A DNA stretch of 64,000 nucleotides, taken from the NCBI RefSeq assembly GCF_005239225.2, contig NC_133297.1, forward strand, positions 11,396,147-11,460,146, given 5' to 3'. Below are positions 22,401 to 34,507 of the stretch, piece by piece (the first letter of the stretch is position 1; every line of letters begins with the position of its first letter). The notes beneath the pieces were generated by a model. It made no database searches. It had not been told where the DNA came from and was given only the letters and a program-made list of their open reading frames with translations. This DNA comes from Populus alba (Eukaryota; Streptophyta; Magnoliopsida; Malpighiales; Salicaceae). A program made the position numbers and the translations under genes.

Positions 22401-25400
22401 TTTTCTGCTAAATTATATATCTGCAGCAATGAAATTTTTATTTTTTTGCAAGTACTCTTAACCTTGTCGTTTTTTAAGATGGCTTTTCTATTGCATTAGA
22501 ATTCTGCCATACCATTACGTATTATTTTTTTTTAGATATTTTCTTGATCTTCAGTAACTCGATGCTACAACCCCCTTGGGTAAGGCAAGAAAGCTGATGT
22601 AGAATTGGACCAAAATAACATACTATGTTGGCCCCCACATCAGTAAGATTTTTCATGTCAAGGATTGCTCAAGTTATAGCCAAAAAAAATAAAATTCCAT
22701 TCCATATCTTCTCTGTTATTTTACTGGGAGGTATAAGGTAGAGAATTGTTCAACTTTGCAGTAGCAAGGAAAGATCAAAGTTCAATATTTGCTACTTTCT
22801 CACACATGATGAGGTTTGTATGCTACAGTAAAGTTTGTGAACTGCTTAGAACTTGATTTGATGAATTTTTAGCATTTTATGCATCTTACTGTTTTGATGT
22901 TATATCGAGGCTAAGGATTGATTGCCTAATGGTATTATGGGCTATAACATCGTATCCTTTCTTTAATATTTTACCATTGTTTCCATAAAGATCCATGCTT
23001 GCTATGTAAACATTTGTGTGGTGCATATCTTCTCTCCGATGCTTTAATTCCCGATTTGCATTTTGTCCCTTTGCTCGCAATATGAATGTTTGCTTTTATT
23101 TGATGAATCAGATGATTAATTTTACTGTTCTAGTATTAATGATTTTTTTTTCAGTTATTGATTGCATTTGCATTTTGAATGTATGGTTTATTTTAGTAAG
23201 AGTCTGTGACTAAATGCTGCATCAGTTTCTGTTACAAGGTTTCAATCTTAAATATTTCCATGTGTAACCAGGGAGCTGCTTTTGTTTTGTATTATGCAGA
23301 CAGAAAAGGTTGACTTGGAGAATACAGTAGTTGATGAGAGCCAAAGACAGTTGAATGATCAACGCACATCTTCTTCCACTCTGCTACAAGACAAGTTTAG
23401 TGGTAAGTGCTGCAAAAAAAAAAAATTAACATCAAGAGCTGATTTTGTAAGACATTATGATTTATATACAAATATGCCAATGCTTGATTGGTATTTAGGT
23501 CCTGTTATAGTCCAGTATATTCTTCTGTTATGTAAATGAGCTCAGCATTTCTGGATTACCTGAGATATGTATATGGTTGTCATGAGAATATCATGCCTGT
23601 GTACTAAATATCCGAAAACCAGTTTGGTGCCTGATTCTCAACAGGCCACTCTATGGCATGTGTCTTACTGAAAATTAATATCTGTTAAACATTGAAACCT
23701 TTAAGACACAACAGCCTCTGACAGAAGGGTCATGATATTATTACTTGGAATCTGGGATTATTTCTATTCTCCTCAACTGAACAATGTAAGGTGTAACTGG
23801 CAGCATATAGCATCATCTAGTGTCTCGGTCTGGTTTTCATGTTGTTCTTATGAACATAATGATTTTGCTGTATTATGGTAGGCTGCTGATTCAACTTGTA
23901 ACAATAGGCCAGCTTTTGTTTTATTTTTGTGCATTACATTGTAATTGCTGGTTGTTTATGGAAGTCTAAATGTGTCAATGCTTGTTTTTACCTTTCAATT
24001 TCTTCTTTCATCATTGTGGTTCTTTAATTTTCTGATTTTAATCATCTTTGAAATGGTTTTATGTATTTTTTTAAAATTTATCATCTTGCCTCTCTCTATG
24101 GATGCTTTGAAATTTGATTCTTATTTGTTTCTTTTCTCAAAGCAAGTGTCAGTGAATCTGATGATGATAATGAAAGAGTTGATGCTGCAGAGGAAGAGAC
24201 GGATGATGAAGAGAATGCATTCTTTGACACCCGTGATTTTCTATCATCGGGTTCTTTCAAAAGTAACGAGTCTGGTTTCCGAACATCATCATTCTCTTCG
24301 GATGATGACGGGTTTTTTTCTCTAGAATCAGAAGATTGCATTGATCCTTCAATTAGATCTGTTGGCTCAAACTATCCTTACATTAAGCGTCGTAAGAAGT
24401 TACCTGACCCAATTGAAAAAGAAAAAGGTGTTAGTCTATGGTCAATGATTAAGGATAACATTGGGAAGGACCTTACCAAAGTTTGCCTTCCTGTTTACTT
24501 CAATGAGCCTCTCTCTTCGCTACAAAAATGCTTTGAAGATTTGGAATACTCGTATCTTCTTGATCGGGCATATGAATGGGGAAAACAGGTCAGTTTATGT
24601 GTTAGATTTTCATGCTATTCTTTTTCTTCCACAAAATGGTAATTAGCTCTATTTTTGGTTATGCATGTCACTTTAACAAAGTTGTGCGACTTCATAACTG
24701 GATTTGTTCTATATCAGTTGGATGCAAATTTATGTATAGCTTCTATTAAAGTACCTGCTAGATCTTTTGCCCATTTAGTTTATGTTTCTCAAATGATTTG
24801 TTGTTTCCTCAGCCATATTTTTAGTTACCCATCACAAGAAAAATCTATCTTTGTGTGAATTCTATGAGGATTATTGGATAGTTAATGATAGAATATCCTT
24901 TCAACCTAACTCTTGGGTATAAATAGCATGACTCCTTGTGATTTACCGTAACTATTACTTTTTTCTACCTAATTCCTATTGAAGAACCATCTCAACCAAA
25001 AAGTTTAAGTTGTTAGGTGAGGTCTTAAGATATAATTTATATTATTCTTTAACACACACCTCTTAAGTAAAAGCCTACACTACCTTGTGTTATTAGTTAA
25101 TTTTAATTAGAAAAAAGTATGAGAGATGTAAAATTTAAATTTTTGATGACCTTTTGGTTATTAAAGCTTCTAATACCATGTCAAAAAATAATCTCAACTC
25201 AAAAGCTTAAACTGTTAGATGGGACTCCAAGATATGTTTTATATTATTCTCTAACTATACCCATCTTAGAAACCCATTGCTTTTTCTTAAACTTCTGATT
25301 CAGCATCTTAGAGTGAACATGCTTTTCTTGAAAAATAAGTTGAAACATGAAACTTCTATCTTGGATTCTGGTAATCTGGTTATGTCCTCATAAATATTTG

Positions 25401-28131
25401 CCTTTCAAATTTACAATTTGATTCAATGCAGCAGGATCATGAAATTGTGCTCGTTATTTTAGTATGTAGTGAGACCATGTGCATGTTGCATTTATGAACT
25501 TTTTTCGGGTTTGCTCTTGCACGTATTCTGTACATTCAAGGCTGCACCCTGTGGAATGCTTGTCTTAGATGTCAAATATTCATGCTCCAAAAAAAAAGTG
25601 GTGGGTATAGATGGGCCTCCTGATTTTTGTTTTTTCATCATTGCAAATGCTGCACACTTCTGTGTTTCATGTTTGCACTTAAGCTGGTTAGTCTCTAAGT
25701 GTGTCTCACTTTTTCTATGAGATAAGCCTGTGCAGCTCTAACTTTCTGATCCATGGAGTGCTTGGTGTTCACACTTAAGGCATAGTAACCTCCAATGGTT
25801 CCATCTTTTCTTATATGAAATAAACCTCTGGCATTTTCTTTCCCTAACCCATGGTCATTGAATTTCCTTCTGTTCAGGGTAACAGTCTTATGAGGATTCT
25901 TAATGTGGCTGCTTTTGCTGTTTCTGGATATGCGTCTACTGAAGGAAGAGTTTGCAAACCTTTTAATCCATTATTAGGGGAAACATATGAGGCCAACTAT
26001 CCAGATAAGGGCCTCCGGTTTTTCTCAGAAAAGGTTTGTTATCAACTTCTGAGACTTCAAATTAACTGTTTGATCTGATCTATTCCCTTCTAATCTTTTT
26101 TGCGCATATGTATGTCAGAATGATAATAGCTCGAGTACTACAAATCCTAAACTTCGATTCAGAGATGATTTTATAAAATTGAAAAAAAAAAAAAGAAGCT
26201 GCTTGTTTAGCAAGCTCCTGTTTTATGACTTCATATTGTAGCGCACTAATAAGTCTATAGGGATTATTACCACGGGGAAGGTGGGGTTAGGTTTGTTGAA
26301 ATCTCTCTAATGTGTAACATTTCGAACTTGATAATATGGTATCGTGTATACTGTATCATGTCCAGTGAGAGTGCAGGGGTTGCTAGTTTTATTATTTTTG
26401 TGCAATGAGAAAAATGTTGGGAAATGACGAGGAGCCTTATTAGAGTGAAGAAACAAAATAAATATGAAGAATTTATGGGTTATTTAACTCTGAGGATCGT
26501 ATCATCATATAATTGGGGTTGTTACTAATGGTAGATGTTTTCTTCCCTTTTGACGGAGAAACTGGCTCAGAGTTGTTACAATGCAAGAGCCAAAAGTGCA
26601 TGCACGGTGTCCCGTTCTCTCTTCTTCATTCTTCCCTGGAAGACTCCTATTTACCCAGCTCTTTCACATATGGGTCAATTTTATTATAATGGCCTTGAAT
26701 GTTTTCCTTCTTTCATTGTTGAGTATTAAGTAGCTAATTTTTATGTAACTTTTAATATCAGGTCAGTCATCACCCCATGATTGTCGCATGCCATTGTGAG
26801 GGTAAAGGATGGAAATTTTGGGGTGATAGCAATCTAAAAAGCAAATTTTGGGGTCGCTCGATTCAGCTTGATCCCGTTGGAGTTTTGACCTTGGAATTTG
26901 ATGACGGAGAAGTCTTCCAATGGAGTAAGGTATAAATCAAGACGTCTTTTCCTTTTTCTTTCTTTTTTCATTTTCCAGTTTGAAAGTAGACATTTTATTT
27001 CAGGTTACAACATCAATATACAATCTTATACTAGGAAAATTGTACTGTGATCACTATGGTACAATGCGATTAGAAGGAAATTGTGGGTATTCATGTAAGC
27101 TGAAATTCAAGGAGCAGTCTATTATAGACCGAAATCCTCACCAGGTGCGTGCTTTCTTGTCTTTCTCGAATGATTGTCCAGATGACTTCAGTTATGTTTA
27201 TACAAAAGTAATTTTCAGGTACAGGGAGTAGTTCAAGATGGGCATGGTAAAACAGTGGCAACTATTTTTGGAAAATGGGATGAGAGCATGTATTACATGA
27301 ATGGTGACTTTTCGGGGAAGGGAAAAGGATTTGAGTCTATGAAAGAAGCTCATATGCTCTGGAAGCGAAGTAAACCTCCCAGATTTCCCACCAGATACAA
27401 TTTGACACGATTTGCCATTACGTTGAATGAGCTCACTCCTGGACTTGAGGTACTTTTATATGCACTAGCAATTTTGTAGCTTGGTTTCTTGTTCGTCTGG
27501 CAACTTTTACTGGGGGGGAATCTAGGTATATACACTTCCAGTGTGCTTTATCACGCATGTTTATGAATTCATGACTCCCCCTGTTTATCAACTTTTCCAG
27601 TTCATTGGTATTGATTGCTGGCCTCTTCTTATGTGCAGGAAAAGTTGCCTCCCACAGATTCAAGGCTTAGACCCGATCAAAGGTACTTGGAAAATGGTGA
27701 ATTTGATATGGCAAATTCAGAGAAAATACGGCTAGAGCAACGTCAGCGCCAGGTAACATGCACAATGCTTTTCTCCGTTGTAGAATGAATTCTATATAGA
27801 GAGAGTTCTAGATACTTGCATGTTTAGTTGTAATTTCATAGCAATAGAAATAATACAATGGGGTATCTCTACTGTAATCTTTCACCGCTGATGTGCCTAG
27901 TCAACTTTTTCTTTGTGGTTTTGATGGTAGTGTGATGGAATGTTGTTTTAATATGGATTCCAGGCCCGAAAGATGCAAGAGCGGGGCTGGCAGCCGCGGT
28001 GGTTTGCAAAGGATAAAGGGAGTGATGCATACCGTTATGTTGGCGGGTATTGGGAGGCAAGAGACAAGGGAGATTGGGATTCGTGCCCTGATATATTTGG
28101 CCAGATTCCTATCGATCAGCTCTTTGATTAA
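19451..28131 (+). CDS. ORP1C: oxysterol-binding protein-related protein (ORP1C-like), 10 exons
   Basis: Plant ORP, 807 residues. Coding exons: 19451-19990, 20253-20609, 23300-23402, 24143-24588, 25878-26033, 26762-26929, 27004-27144, 27219-27449, 27639-27752, 27964-28131. All introns are GT-AG and phases join cleanly. The start [15 protein letters not shown] matches my memory of Arabidopsis ORP1C; an in-frame GTG at 19433 is not used. Domains: His/Asn/Ser-rich N-terminus; PH domain about 101-225 ([18 protein letters not shown]...WMEAL); coiled coil about 243-310; acidic stretch with FFAT-like [10 protein letters not shown] (357-366); OSBP domain about 425-780 with EKVSHHPM at 533-540, a variant of the family signature EQVSHHPP. 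ORPs bind or exchange sterols and PI4P at membrane contact sites; PH domains target phosphoinositide membranes and FFAT motifs bind ER VAP proteins. Intron 2 is 2.7 kb; intron 4 holds a TRIM element. Length is normal for the family (about 720-820). Function is by family; assignment to the ORP1 subgroup is likely. Confidence 0.95.
24980..25256 (-). mobile_element. TRIM retroelement in ORP intron 4
   Basis: Two direct repeats of about 75 bp (24980-25054 and 25179-25256) bracket a 124-bp interior. Read on the minus strand, the base after the upstream repeat begins TGGTATTAGAAGC (25166-25178), close to the initiator-Met tRNA primer site TGGTATCAGAGC. A purine-rich CTTAAGAGGTGTG precedes the downstream repeat. 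It has no coding capacity. It belongs to the same family as 34508-34793 and 51052-51305 and lies well inside the intron, away from splice sites. Confidence 0.8.
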
Positions 28132-30228
28132 AATCACAATTGCCTTCTTTCTGTTGTCAATCCTTGATTCATTTTTTTGGTGGAAGCAGTGGATGACTGC
28201 TGATGTGAGCAGTCCAGCTGCCCCATGATATCCAATGTAAGTAAATTAAAAATCGGTTCAGTAAAAGAGTTTTTTCCCCGACCTCGCTCGTCTAGATATT
28301 AATCGAAATCCAGCCCAAAGTGGTGCCGGCGGAACCACGTCCACTGAAAAGAAGCAGACCCCTTTTTTTTTACTCGGTGAATGCATGTGTGGCATGCATC
28401 TACCTCCAGCAGAATTTGATCTTATTTTACTGGTTTGGCCCGCGCTTACATTCGATTGATAGCTTATTAAACTATCGGAGTTCTTCTAGGTTTTATTCCA
28501 TAGCTCAGAATTTTCCATCTAAAGTTTCAGCTCATGTTTTTAAAAAAAAAAAATTGAAATATTATTCATAGATCAAAACTGGAAAGAGCAAGGAGGCCAG
28601 TGCTTGCTACGAGTCCCGAAAAGGAACAGAAAGATCAGTCCCAACTCCTCCATGGGTGGTTTTGAGGGTGGTCTCTTGAAATATGACATTTTTTAGGTAT
28701 CAGCTGGAAGATCTGAGATATTAACAAGAATGGGGTGGCAAGGAACTATTTTTACCATTGAACCGTTCCAATAGATCTAGACTTCCATTCCATTCGCTTC
28801 TTTGATTTGGTTACTCTGCTCCACTGCCAGGTATTCCAAAAGTCTACTCGAATGTTCTACAGGATCATAAATAGTTCTTTTGACCCGTCCACACTTTGAT
28901 ATCTTGCGTGATCACTTGTTCTACAGAGTGAGGAATGTTTCTTTTGACACGTTCACACTTCCATATCCTGCATAATCATAGATTGGTCTCTTCTAGGCTG
29001 CTAACCTCGATGAAATCTGAAATCTCTCCCTCTCCCTCTCGACAGAGTTGCTTGTGACGCAATGAGGGTTGTGTTCTGACACTGTAAGATAGCAGCCGCG
29101 AACTGAAGTTCTCTGCTCCTTTTCCTTGGCATGATAGATTAGATGGATGGATGACCCAACGTATCCCACGTCCCAACAGCATTATCTATAACTGTTCAAT
29201 CATTCTTGACCGTTCAATCTCTCCTTTACAGGGGGACCCATCTGAACCTATCCAGCCCATCGGCCGGCACAACAGCCAAAACTACAAGATTTTTCAGGGG
29301 TTTATGCAAGAGGGTGTCTAACGTCAGAACATCAGATTCTTGTTATTTTGGATTGATTGGTGATGGTTTTCTTTCTGAAGTCACAACTTTCCAGCTGACT
29401 GACTTCAGCTAAATTTATGCAAACGAGGCAGTTTTAGTGATCTCAAATCAGGCTTCTTTAAGTTGCCTGTCTTATGTTAGATTACAGCATTTTTTGGTAG
29501 AGTTTTACGAGCTGTTCACCTGTTCCTCACAAGGATGGTTACTGAGCTTGTTATAAGAGCCCTGAGCATATAGAGCGGGTATTATGACTAGCCTTTTGGT
29601 CGATCTCTCCCTTTGTCTTTTAATCAAAAGTTACCCTCTGGGTAACAACACAATAACTAGTATTTTCGATGCATCCTCAGTACAATGTGGGTATATTCCA
29701 AGAAAATTAAAAAATAACAATGCGGGTGGCCTGGTACGATAATTTGGGTCATAATCCAAATTATATGTGTTGATGGGTTGTTTTTTTAATTAATTGTAAC
29801 AACCCTGATCTCAAGGCAATTTGACGGTAAGGTGATGGAAATTGGAGGGTCCCGTCTTTGGTTCTTAAAGAAACTATTGAAATCTGGCAAACTGGAAACT
29901 CAAACCTGGAAAAAAAAAAAAAAAAAAAGAGCTCTGTTACTGTAGTTTTATAAATTACAGTTTGCGTATCATTATTTATAATGTTTCCCATACTTTACAT
30001 CCTTATTTAATGGTGTGGAAAAATATAAACAAAATAGTTTAAAAAAATTATAAGTTTGTTATTATTTTTTATATAATAATTAAAAACACCTTTACAATGT
30101 TAATTTATGACTTTTACACTTTGTTCACCACCTTTGCCCAACAAAACACCCATCAGCTGTGGATGTACAAGAAGGCAAGCAACAATTGCAACAATCAGAG
30201 AAAAATAAGGAGTCTGTTAATAATGTTT
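28132..30228. other. ORP 3' flank and intergenic stretch
   Basis: The first few hundred bases are presumably ORP 3' UTR; no clear poly(A) signal can be fixed by eye. The rest to 30.2 kb is mostly unique-looking, moderately GC-balanced DNA without a recognisable gene. A poly(A) run of about 20 lies near 29910-29928. Frames at 28976-29182 and 29206-29412 have no family resemblance. Confidence 0.5.
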
Positions 30229-30380
30229 AGTGTAATTTAATTGGTTAAGTTTTGGATTTATTTTTTAGAGATTGTTAGTTCGAGTATCACAAATCTCATA
30301 ATCATCAAAGACTTACTTGGTCGTTAACTTCAGTGTCTCAAAAGAATTAATCGAGAGGTACGTAAGTTGGCTAGAATATT
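30229..30380 (+). mobile_element. SINE-like element
   Basis: Contains an RNA polymerase III-like A-box region (TAATTGGTTAAG, about 30237-30249) and a B-box-like GTTCGAGTATC at 30278-30288, as in tRNA-derived SINEs. A diverged relative lies at 58450-58580 with the same order of blocks (GGTTTTGAATTTATTTTTTA, then a degenerate B-box). Ends are approximate. Confidence 0.55.
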
Positions 30381-30596
30381 CAGGAGCGAAACCATAAAAT
30401 AAAATTAAAAAGGATCAAAATTTCAATTGCTTTATTATTTAAACTAAAAATATAAATATTATTAAAAAAAAACTGAAAGAATAATTTCTTGCCAACCCTT
30501 CTCTCTCCACCCCTGCAGATATTCACGGTTACAAAAAAAAAAAAAAAGGTGAAAGAAGGAGTCTCTCCGGTTGCTAAATATGAACTCCTCCATTAA

Positions 30597-30802
30597 GAGA
30601 GTGTTTGGGAGTGTGGTAGTGGTTGCTTTTCAAATAGCTTTTCGTGCCGAAAAGCATGCCAATAATGTTTTTTCATTTTTTTAAAATTATTTTTAATATC
30701 AGCACATCAAAACGATCCAAAAAGTACACACCGCACTCAATTTTAGCAAAAAAAAAAAAACATTTCAAAAAACAGGTTCAATATCAATACCAAACAGTCT
30801 CT
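30597..30802 (+). mobile_element. short MITE-like repeat, about 206 bp
   Basis: Begins GAGAGTGTTTGGGAGTGTGG and ends ACCAAACAGTCTCT, giving short inverted ends around TGTTTGG. The whole sequence aligns with the reverse complement of 33609-33820, sharing 'tagcttttc', 'catgcCaataat'-type blocks, 'cacatcaaaacga'-like and 'caattttagcaaaa' blocks. I recognise this as a family common in poplar intergenic DNA. It has no coding capacity; the 68-codon frame across it is not a gene. Confidence 0.75.
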
Positions 30803-31334
30803 AAGCATACACTACCGCATAAAATAAAATCTTTATCCGTGAAAATTTAGGCAGGAGTCCCCAGGTTAAAGAGCCCAAGCTCTACAGATGTTATGGCATT
30901 GGACAGATTATAAATACGAACTCCTCCATTAAACGTAAAGTGGGAAGGAAGAACAAGACAAACAAGTCCAAACTAAACAACCCATTAGGCACGGAATTCG
31001 TCCCCCCACCCCCCTAATCCATAAAAAGAACCTCTCCAAACTCTCACCAGATATGAGATATGACAGGTTCCAGAAAGAGGAGGCAAAAAACTTCAAATGT
31101 GCACGACATTCAGTTTTTGATCGGCTTCGTGTACATCCTCACTTGATTAGGGTTTCATAACCCGTATAGATCATTTTGGGTTTTTTCTTTTAAAAAAAGC
31201 ACAAGAATAATTGATTTATTAAACACAAAAGATTAAAATTTGATTTTCGTTAGATTTTAATTTTATGGTCGTGGGAAAGAGAGAAAACCATGTCATATTT
31301 TATAGACTGACTTGTCAATTAGTTGTTTAGTGTT

Positions 31335-31560
31335 ACGTTATGAGTATGTTTTTAAAAAAAATTAATTTTTTTTTAAATACTATAATAGCTTGTTTATAAA
31401 ATCAGTAGTAGTTGTTTTTAAAAATATATTAAAATAATATTTTTTTTATTTTAAAAATTTTATTTTTATAACACTGCATTAAAATAATTTAAAAAAATTA
31501 ATTTGAAATAAAAATAATAATAATAAATAGTTTTTTAAAAAATAAAAATACAAAAACAAA
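31335..31560. repeat. AT-rich poplar-type dispersed repeat
   Basis: Holds 'aatatattaaaataatattt', 'aacactgcattaaaataatt' and 'aattaatttgaaataaaa', the inverse reading of the window-wide repeat family. Edges are approximate. Confidence 0.6.
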
Positions 31561-31994
31561 CCGGTTGAGGAAAAAAAAAAAAACTTTACTAGCAGAATTT
31601 CTTTTGGAACGAAATTTCTAGAATCTTTCGTGATATGATTTTAACATGTTTAGATAATCTCGTAATTAAGAAAATAAGGATCCAAAGTGCACGCCTTTTT
31701 ATTCTTACAAGATGTGCCGAGATCCATGGGTAACGTGAAAAGGAAGTTGAGATCTTTTGTAATGACCAAGAACATGGAAAGTGAACCACCAGAGAATATT
31801 CATTCACCAGCTTCCTGAAATAAAATATTAAAAACATGCTTTAGATGGGCAGTGAATATATTTCACCTTAATTGTACTTCGAATTTGGATTTTTATGCAA
31901 ATTAATGCCAGCGACATGGTGGACTGTACACTTTCGTATGGACGTGGTAATTACTTTTCCACTGACCTATATGCACGGGGGACCGTGATGACGG

Positions 31995-32140
31995 TATTTT
32001 AGAATTTTTAAATTATGTTTGTTTTTATTTTTTATTTTTTTTTTATTTTAAATCAATATTTTGTTAAAAATAAATTTTAAAAAATATTATTTAATACACT
32101 TCCAAATAAAAAACAATCATATTAGAAAAATAATATGGTT
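31995..32140. repeat. AT-rich poplar-type dispersed repeat
   Basis: Carries 'ttttaaatcaatattttgtt', 'aaatattatttaatacactt' and 'ccaaataaaaaacaatcata', in the same order as in the copies at 50130 and 47855. Confidence 0.6.
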
Positions 32141-32650
32141 AATACAATCATTATTAAAAATAACGGTTATTGTTTCTCTAAATTTAACTGTTCAGGAAAT
32201 AAGATTAAAAATTTAATGATAAAAAAAAGGTACCACCATTTTTACCCCGCACTTGTTAAAAAGATCACCGAACATTATTGGAATTTATTAAAGTTTTGTT
32301 TGTAGTTAATTCATGATTACCATCTCGAGAAGTCATCGCCATACACGATAACTTGTTGGTTCTAATTCGAGATGTTGGCCAAAACCAACTTTTGCTAAAT
32401 GTGCTTCCCATCACAAGCATGCTCCATGTTTTCTTTCCTTAATAATAATAACAAAACGATACACCGAGAAACAAAAACACATCAATTCAGCTGCATTTGT
32501 TCACCAGTGCAGCGCTTTTAAACTCCGAAACGACATCTCATTCTAGATTCGTCTTCCAGCATTGATTCGAACACAAAAATCACGAGCCAAATTACTCTCT
32601 ATCCTATAATTATGTCAACAAGACATTTTTATCTGATTGCGTGTTTTTTT

Positions 32651-32953
32651 TCATCGAGGGAATGATATAACAAACACCCTGAAGGAGGTCAAACTCGCGT
32701 TGAGTTCATGAATCAACACAGCGCCCCTTTTCCTTTGCCAGGCACTACCCATTATTTTTCCTTCATTTTGATGACCTGTCACAAATATAAATTTCTTGGA
32801 CGAGATATCAGCGCCTGATGCTATGTTGGTGCTCTGCTCTCCGAGAAGAAAGATCACATGGTTGATGGGGCTGAATTGAGCGCTTGGCCCGACGACAAGC
32901 ACCTCGTGTCGTGCCTGGGATGGCTTTGCGTGTGTTTTCCCAACTCCTAGCAT
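32651..32953 (-). other. unassigned 100-codon ORF
   Basis: An uninterrupted ATG-to-TGA frame with non-repetitive, balanced composition (starts MLGVGKTHAKPSQARHEVLV). This is unusual among the AT-rich flanks. I recognise no domain, signal peptide or membrane segment. It may be a decayed gene piece, a single-exon orphan, or chance. Confidence 0.2.
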
Positions 32954-33009
32954 GCTTCTTCGTGTTCTATTTGCAGCGTGTTTCTTCTTGCGGTGTTTTA
33001 TGTTTTTCC

Positions 33010-33130
33010 AGAGTAATTTTTATTTTAGATGTATTTAAATAATATATTTTTAATTTTTTTTTATGTTGATACACCAAAATAATTTTAAAAATTAATAAAA
33101 AAATAAAAATTTTGAGAACACGCTGTCAGC
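33010..33130. repeat. AT-rich poplar-type dispersed repeat
   Basis: Contains 'atgtatttaaataatatatt', 'tgttgatacaccaaaataat' and an A-rich end. A short version of the family. Confidence 0.55.
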
Positions 33131-33608
33131 TACTTTACCAGATCTGTTATGCAATCCCAGCTGCTTGTTAAGGAAAGCATAGTAGCTACCAGCTAAGTTA
33201 GCCAGCAAAAAAAAACAAAAACAAATATTGGATTAGAACTGATTTTATTTCACACACACACCCAAATTTTAAAATAAAAGAAAACCATCTGACTGGATCC
33301 CAGAAATTAGCAAGATCATGCTAACAAGAATGACAAGATCATCAATTTGATGTCAATCTTCCATTCGAAATAAAGAAAGAAAAAATGAATGATCTCAATC
33401 TCATGCATGTCGGTGTGGTTCCGAGGTTTCTTTCAAATAGTCGTTTCAAGGTCAACTTAATTTTTATATTATTTAATTTCAGACTCGAGTGAAACAAGTA
33501 ATTAAGTATAGAAATTATTTTTATTATTTTTTGATTGCCCAGTTAATTAAGTTGATTTTTAACTATATTGTGATAAGTTTTAAACGGTATAATTTTGATA
33601 AGTTTACG

Positions 33609-33820
33609 GAACGTTTGGGAACGCGGTGTAAACAGCGTTCCCATTAATTTTAAAATTTTTTTTGTTTTACTAAAATTGATTGCGATTTATATTTTTTGAC
33701 TTGTTTAGATGTGTTGATATTAAAAATAATTTTTTAAAAATAAAAAAATTATTGACATGCATTTCGACATGAAAAGCTATTTAAAAAACAACTACTACCA
33801 TACTACTGAACATGCTCTTA
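33609..33820 (-). mobile_element. short MITE-like repeat, inverse copy, about 212 bp
   Basis: Reverse complement aligns with 30597-30802 along its full length. The left end here, GAACGTTTGGGAACGCGGTG, contains an inverted GGGAACGC...GCGTTCCC pair around the TIR. The two copies lie in opposite orientation, 2.8 kb apart. Confidence 0.75.
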
Positions 33821-34507
33821 ATAGCAACGAACGATCTGAACATTTTTTATTAAGTTGAAATGTTATTTTCTTATCAAATCCGCAGCTCGCTCGAACCTGT
33901 ATTCTAGTTAGAATTATACTAAATAAATTAACTTGAAAAACAAAAACTGTAAACTTCTAGCCGTTCTGTGTGAATTTGAAAATAAATAACACCTGGACAG
34001 TTTGTGAACGGTGCGTGAAAAAAACGAGTATCTCGAAAGCAGGTGGGCGCGGCACCTGTCTTATATGGACATGCTTGTGATCCAATTTCGATGGGCCACG
34101 TGTGCATTTTACAGGCACCCACATGGACAAGAGGGGGGAGGATGTTGTCCCCGTTGAACTGTCTAGGTGGCAGACAGCGTCGCACGTCTGTCCCTTTGAA
34201 AGCGACGTCCAGAAAGGTCCCACACGCGGAGAGACAACCTCTAAACGCAGGCCCTTTGGGAAACCCAGGACTTGCAGCCGACCCGGTTCGACCGTAAAAG
34301 CGACTGTTTGGCTTCAGCGACCCTCGTATTTCTGTAATATATTTTCATCCCCTGCAGATTTAAATATTACTTATAAATTATAATAGAGCAAACCCAGTTA
34401 ACCGAAGAAACTCGAGTGATTTTGTACATGAACGGACGGTAACGTATCTTTTACAGTGTATTTTTATACTAAACACACACACATGTATATGGTCACATAT
34501 ATATTAT
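33821..34507. other. GC-rich island in AT-rich spacer
   Basis: About 34010-34330 is clearly GC-richer than its surroundings and contains a G-box in GGGCCACGTGTGC (CACGTG at 34097-34102) plus further GGGCC and ACGTC words. Overlapping frames on both strands (33928-34383) reflect the composition rather than a gene. It could be an orphaned promoter or a conserved regulatory block; no neighbouring gene is seen within several kb. Confidence 0.4.

Larger units (their letters stand above)
30803..33608. other. intergenic stretch with AT-rich repeats
   Basis: No recognised gene. AT-rich repeats occupy about 31335-31560, 31995-32140 and 33010-33130. Between them, 32300-32990 is less repetitive and holds an unexplained 100-codon minus-strand frame at 32651-32953. 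Confidence 0.5.

Noticed and set aside
30229..30380. Possible tRNA gene because of A-box and B-box-like words
   Set aside because: No cloverleaf with acceptor and anticodon stems can be drawn by eye; a diverged copy at 58450 supports a SINE.
33928..34383. Four overlapping frames on both strands
   Set aside because: GC-rich DNA has few stop codons; frames on both strands being open at once argues against coding.
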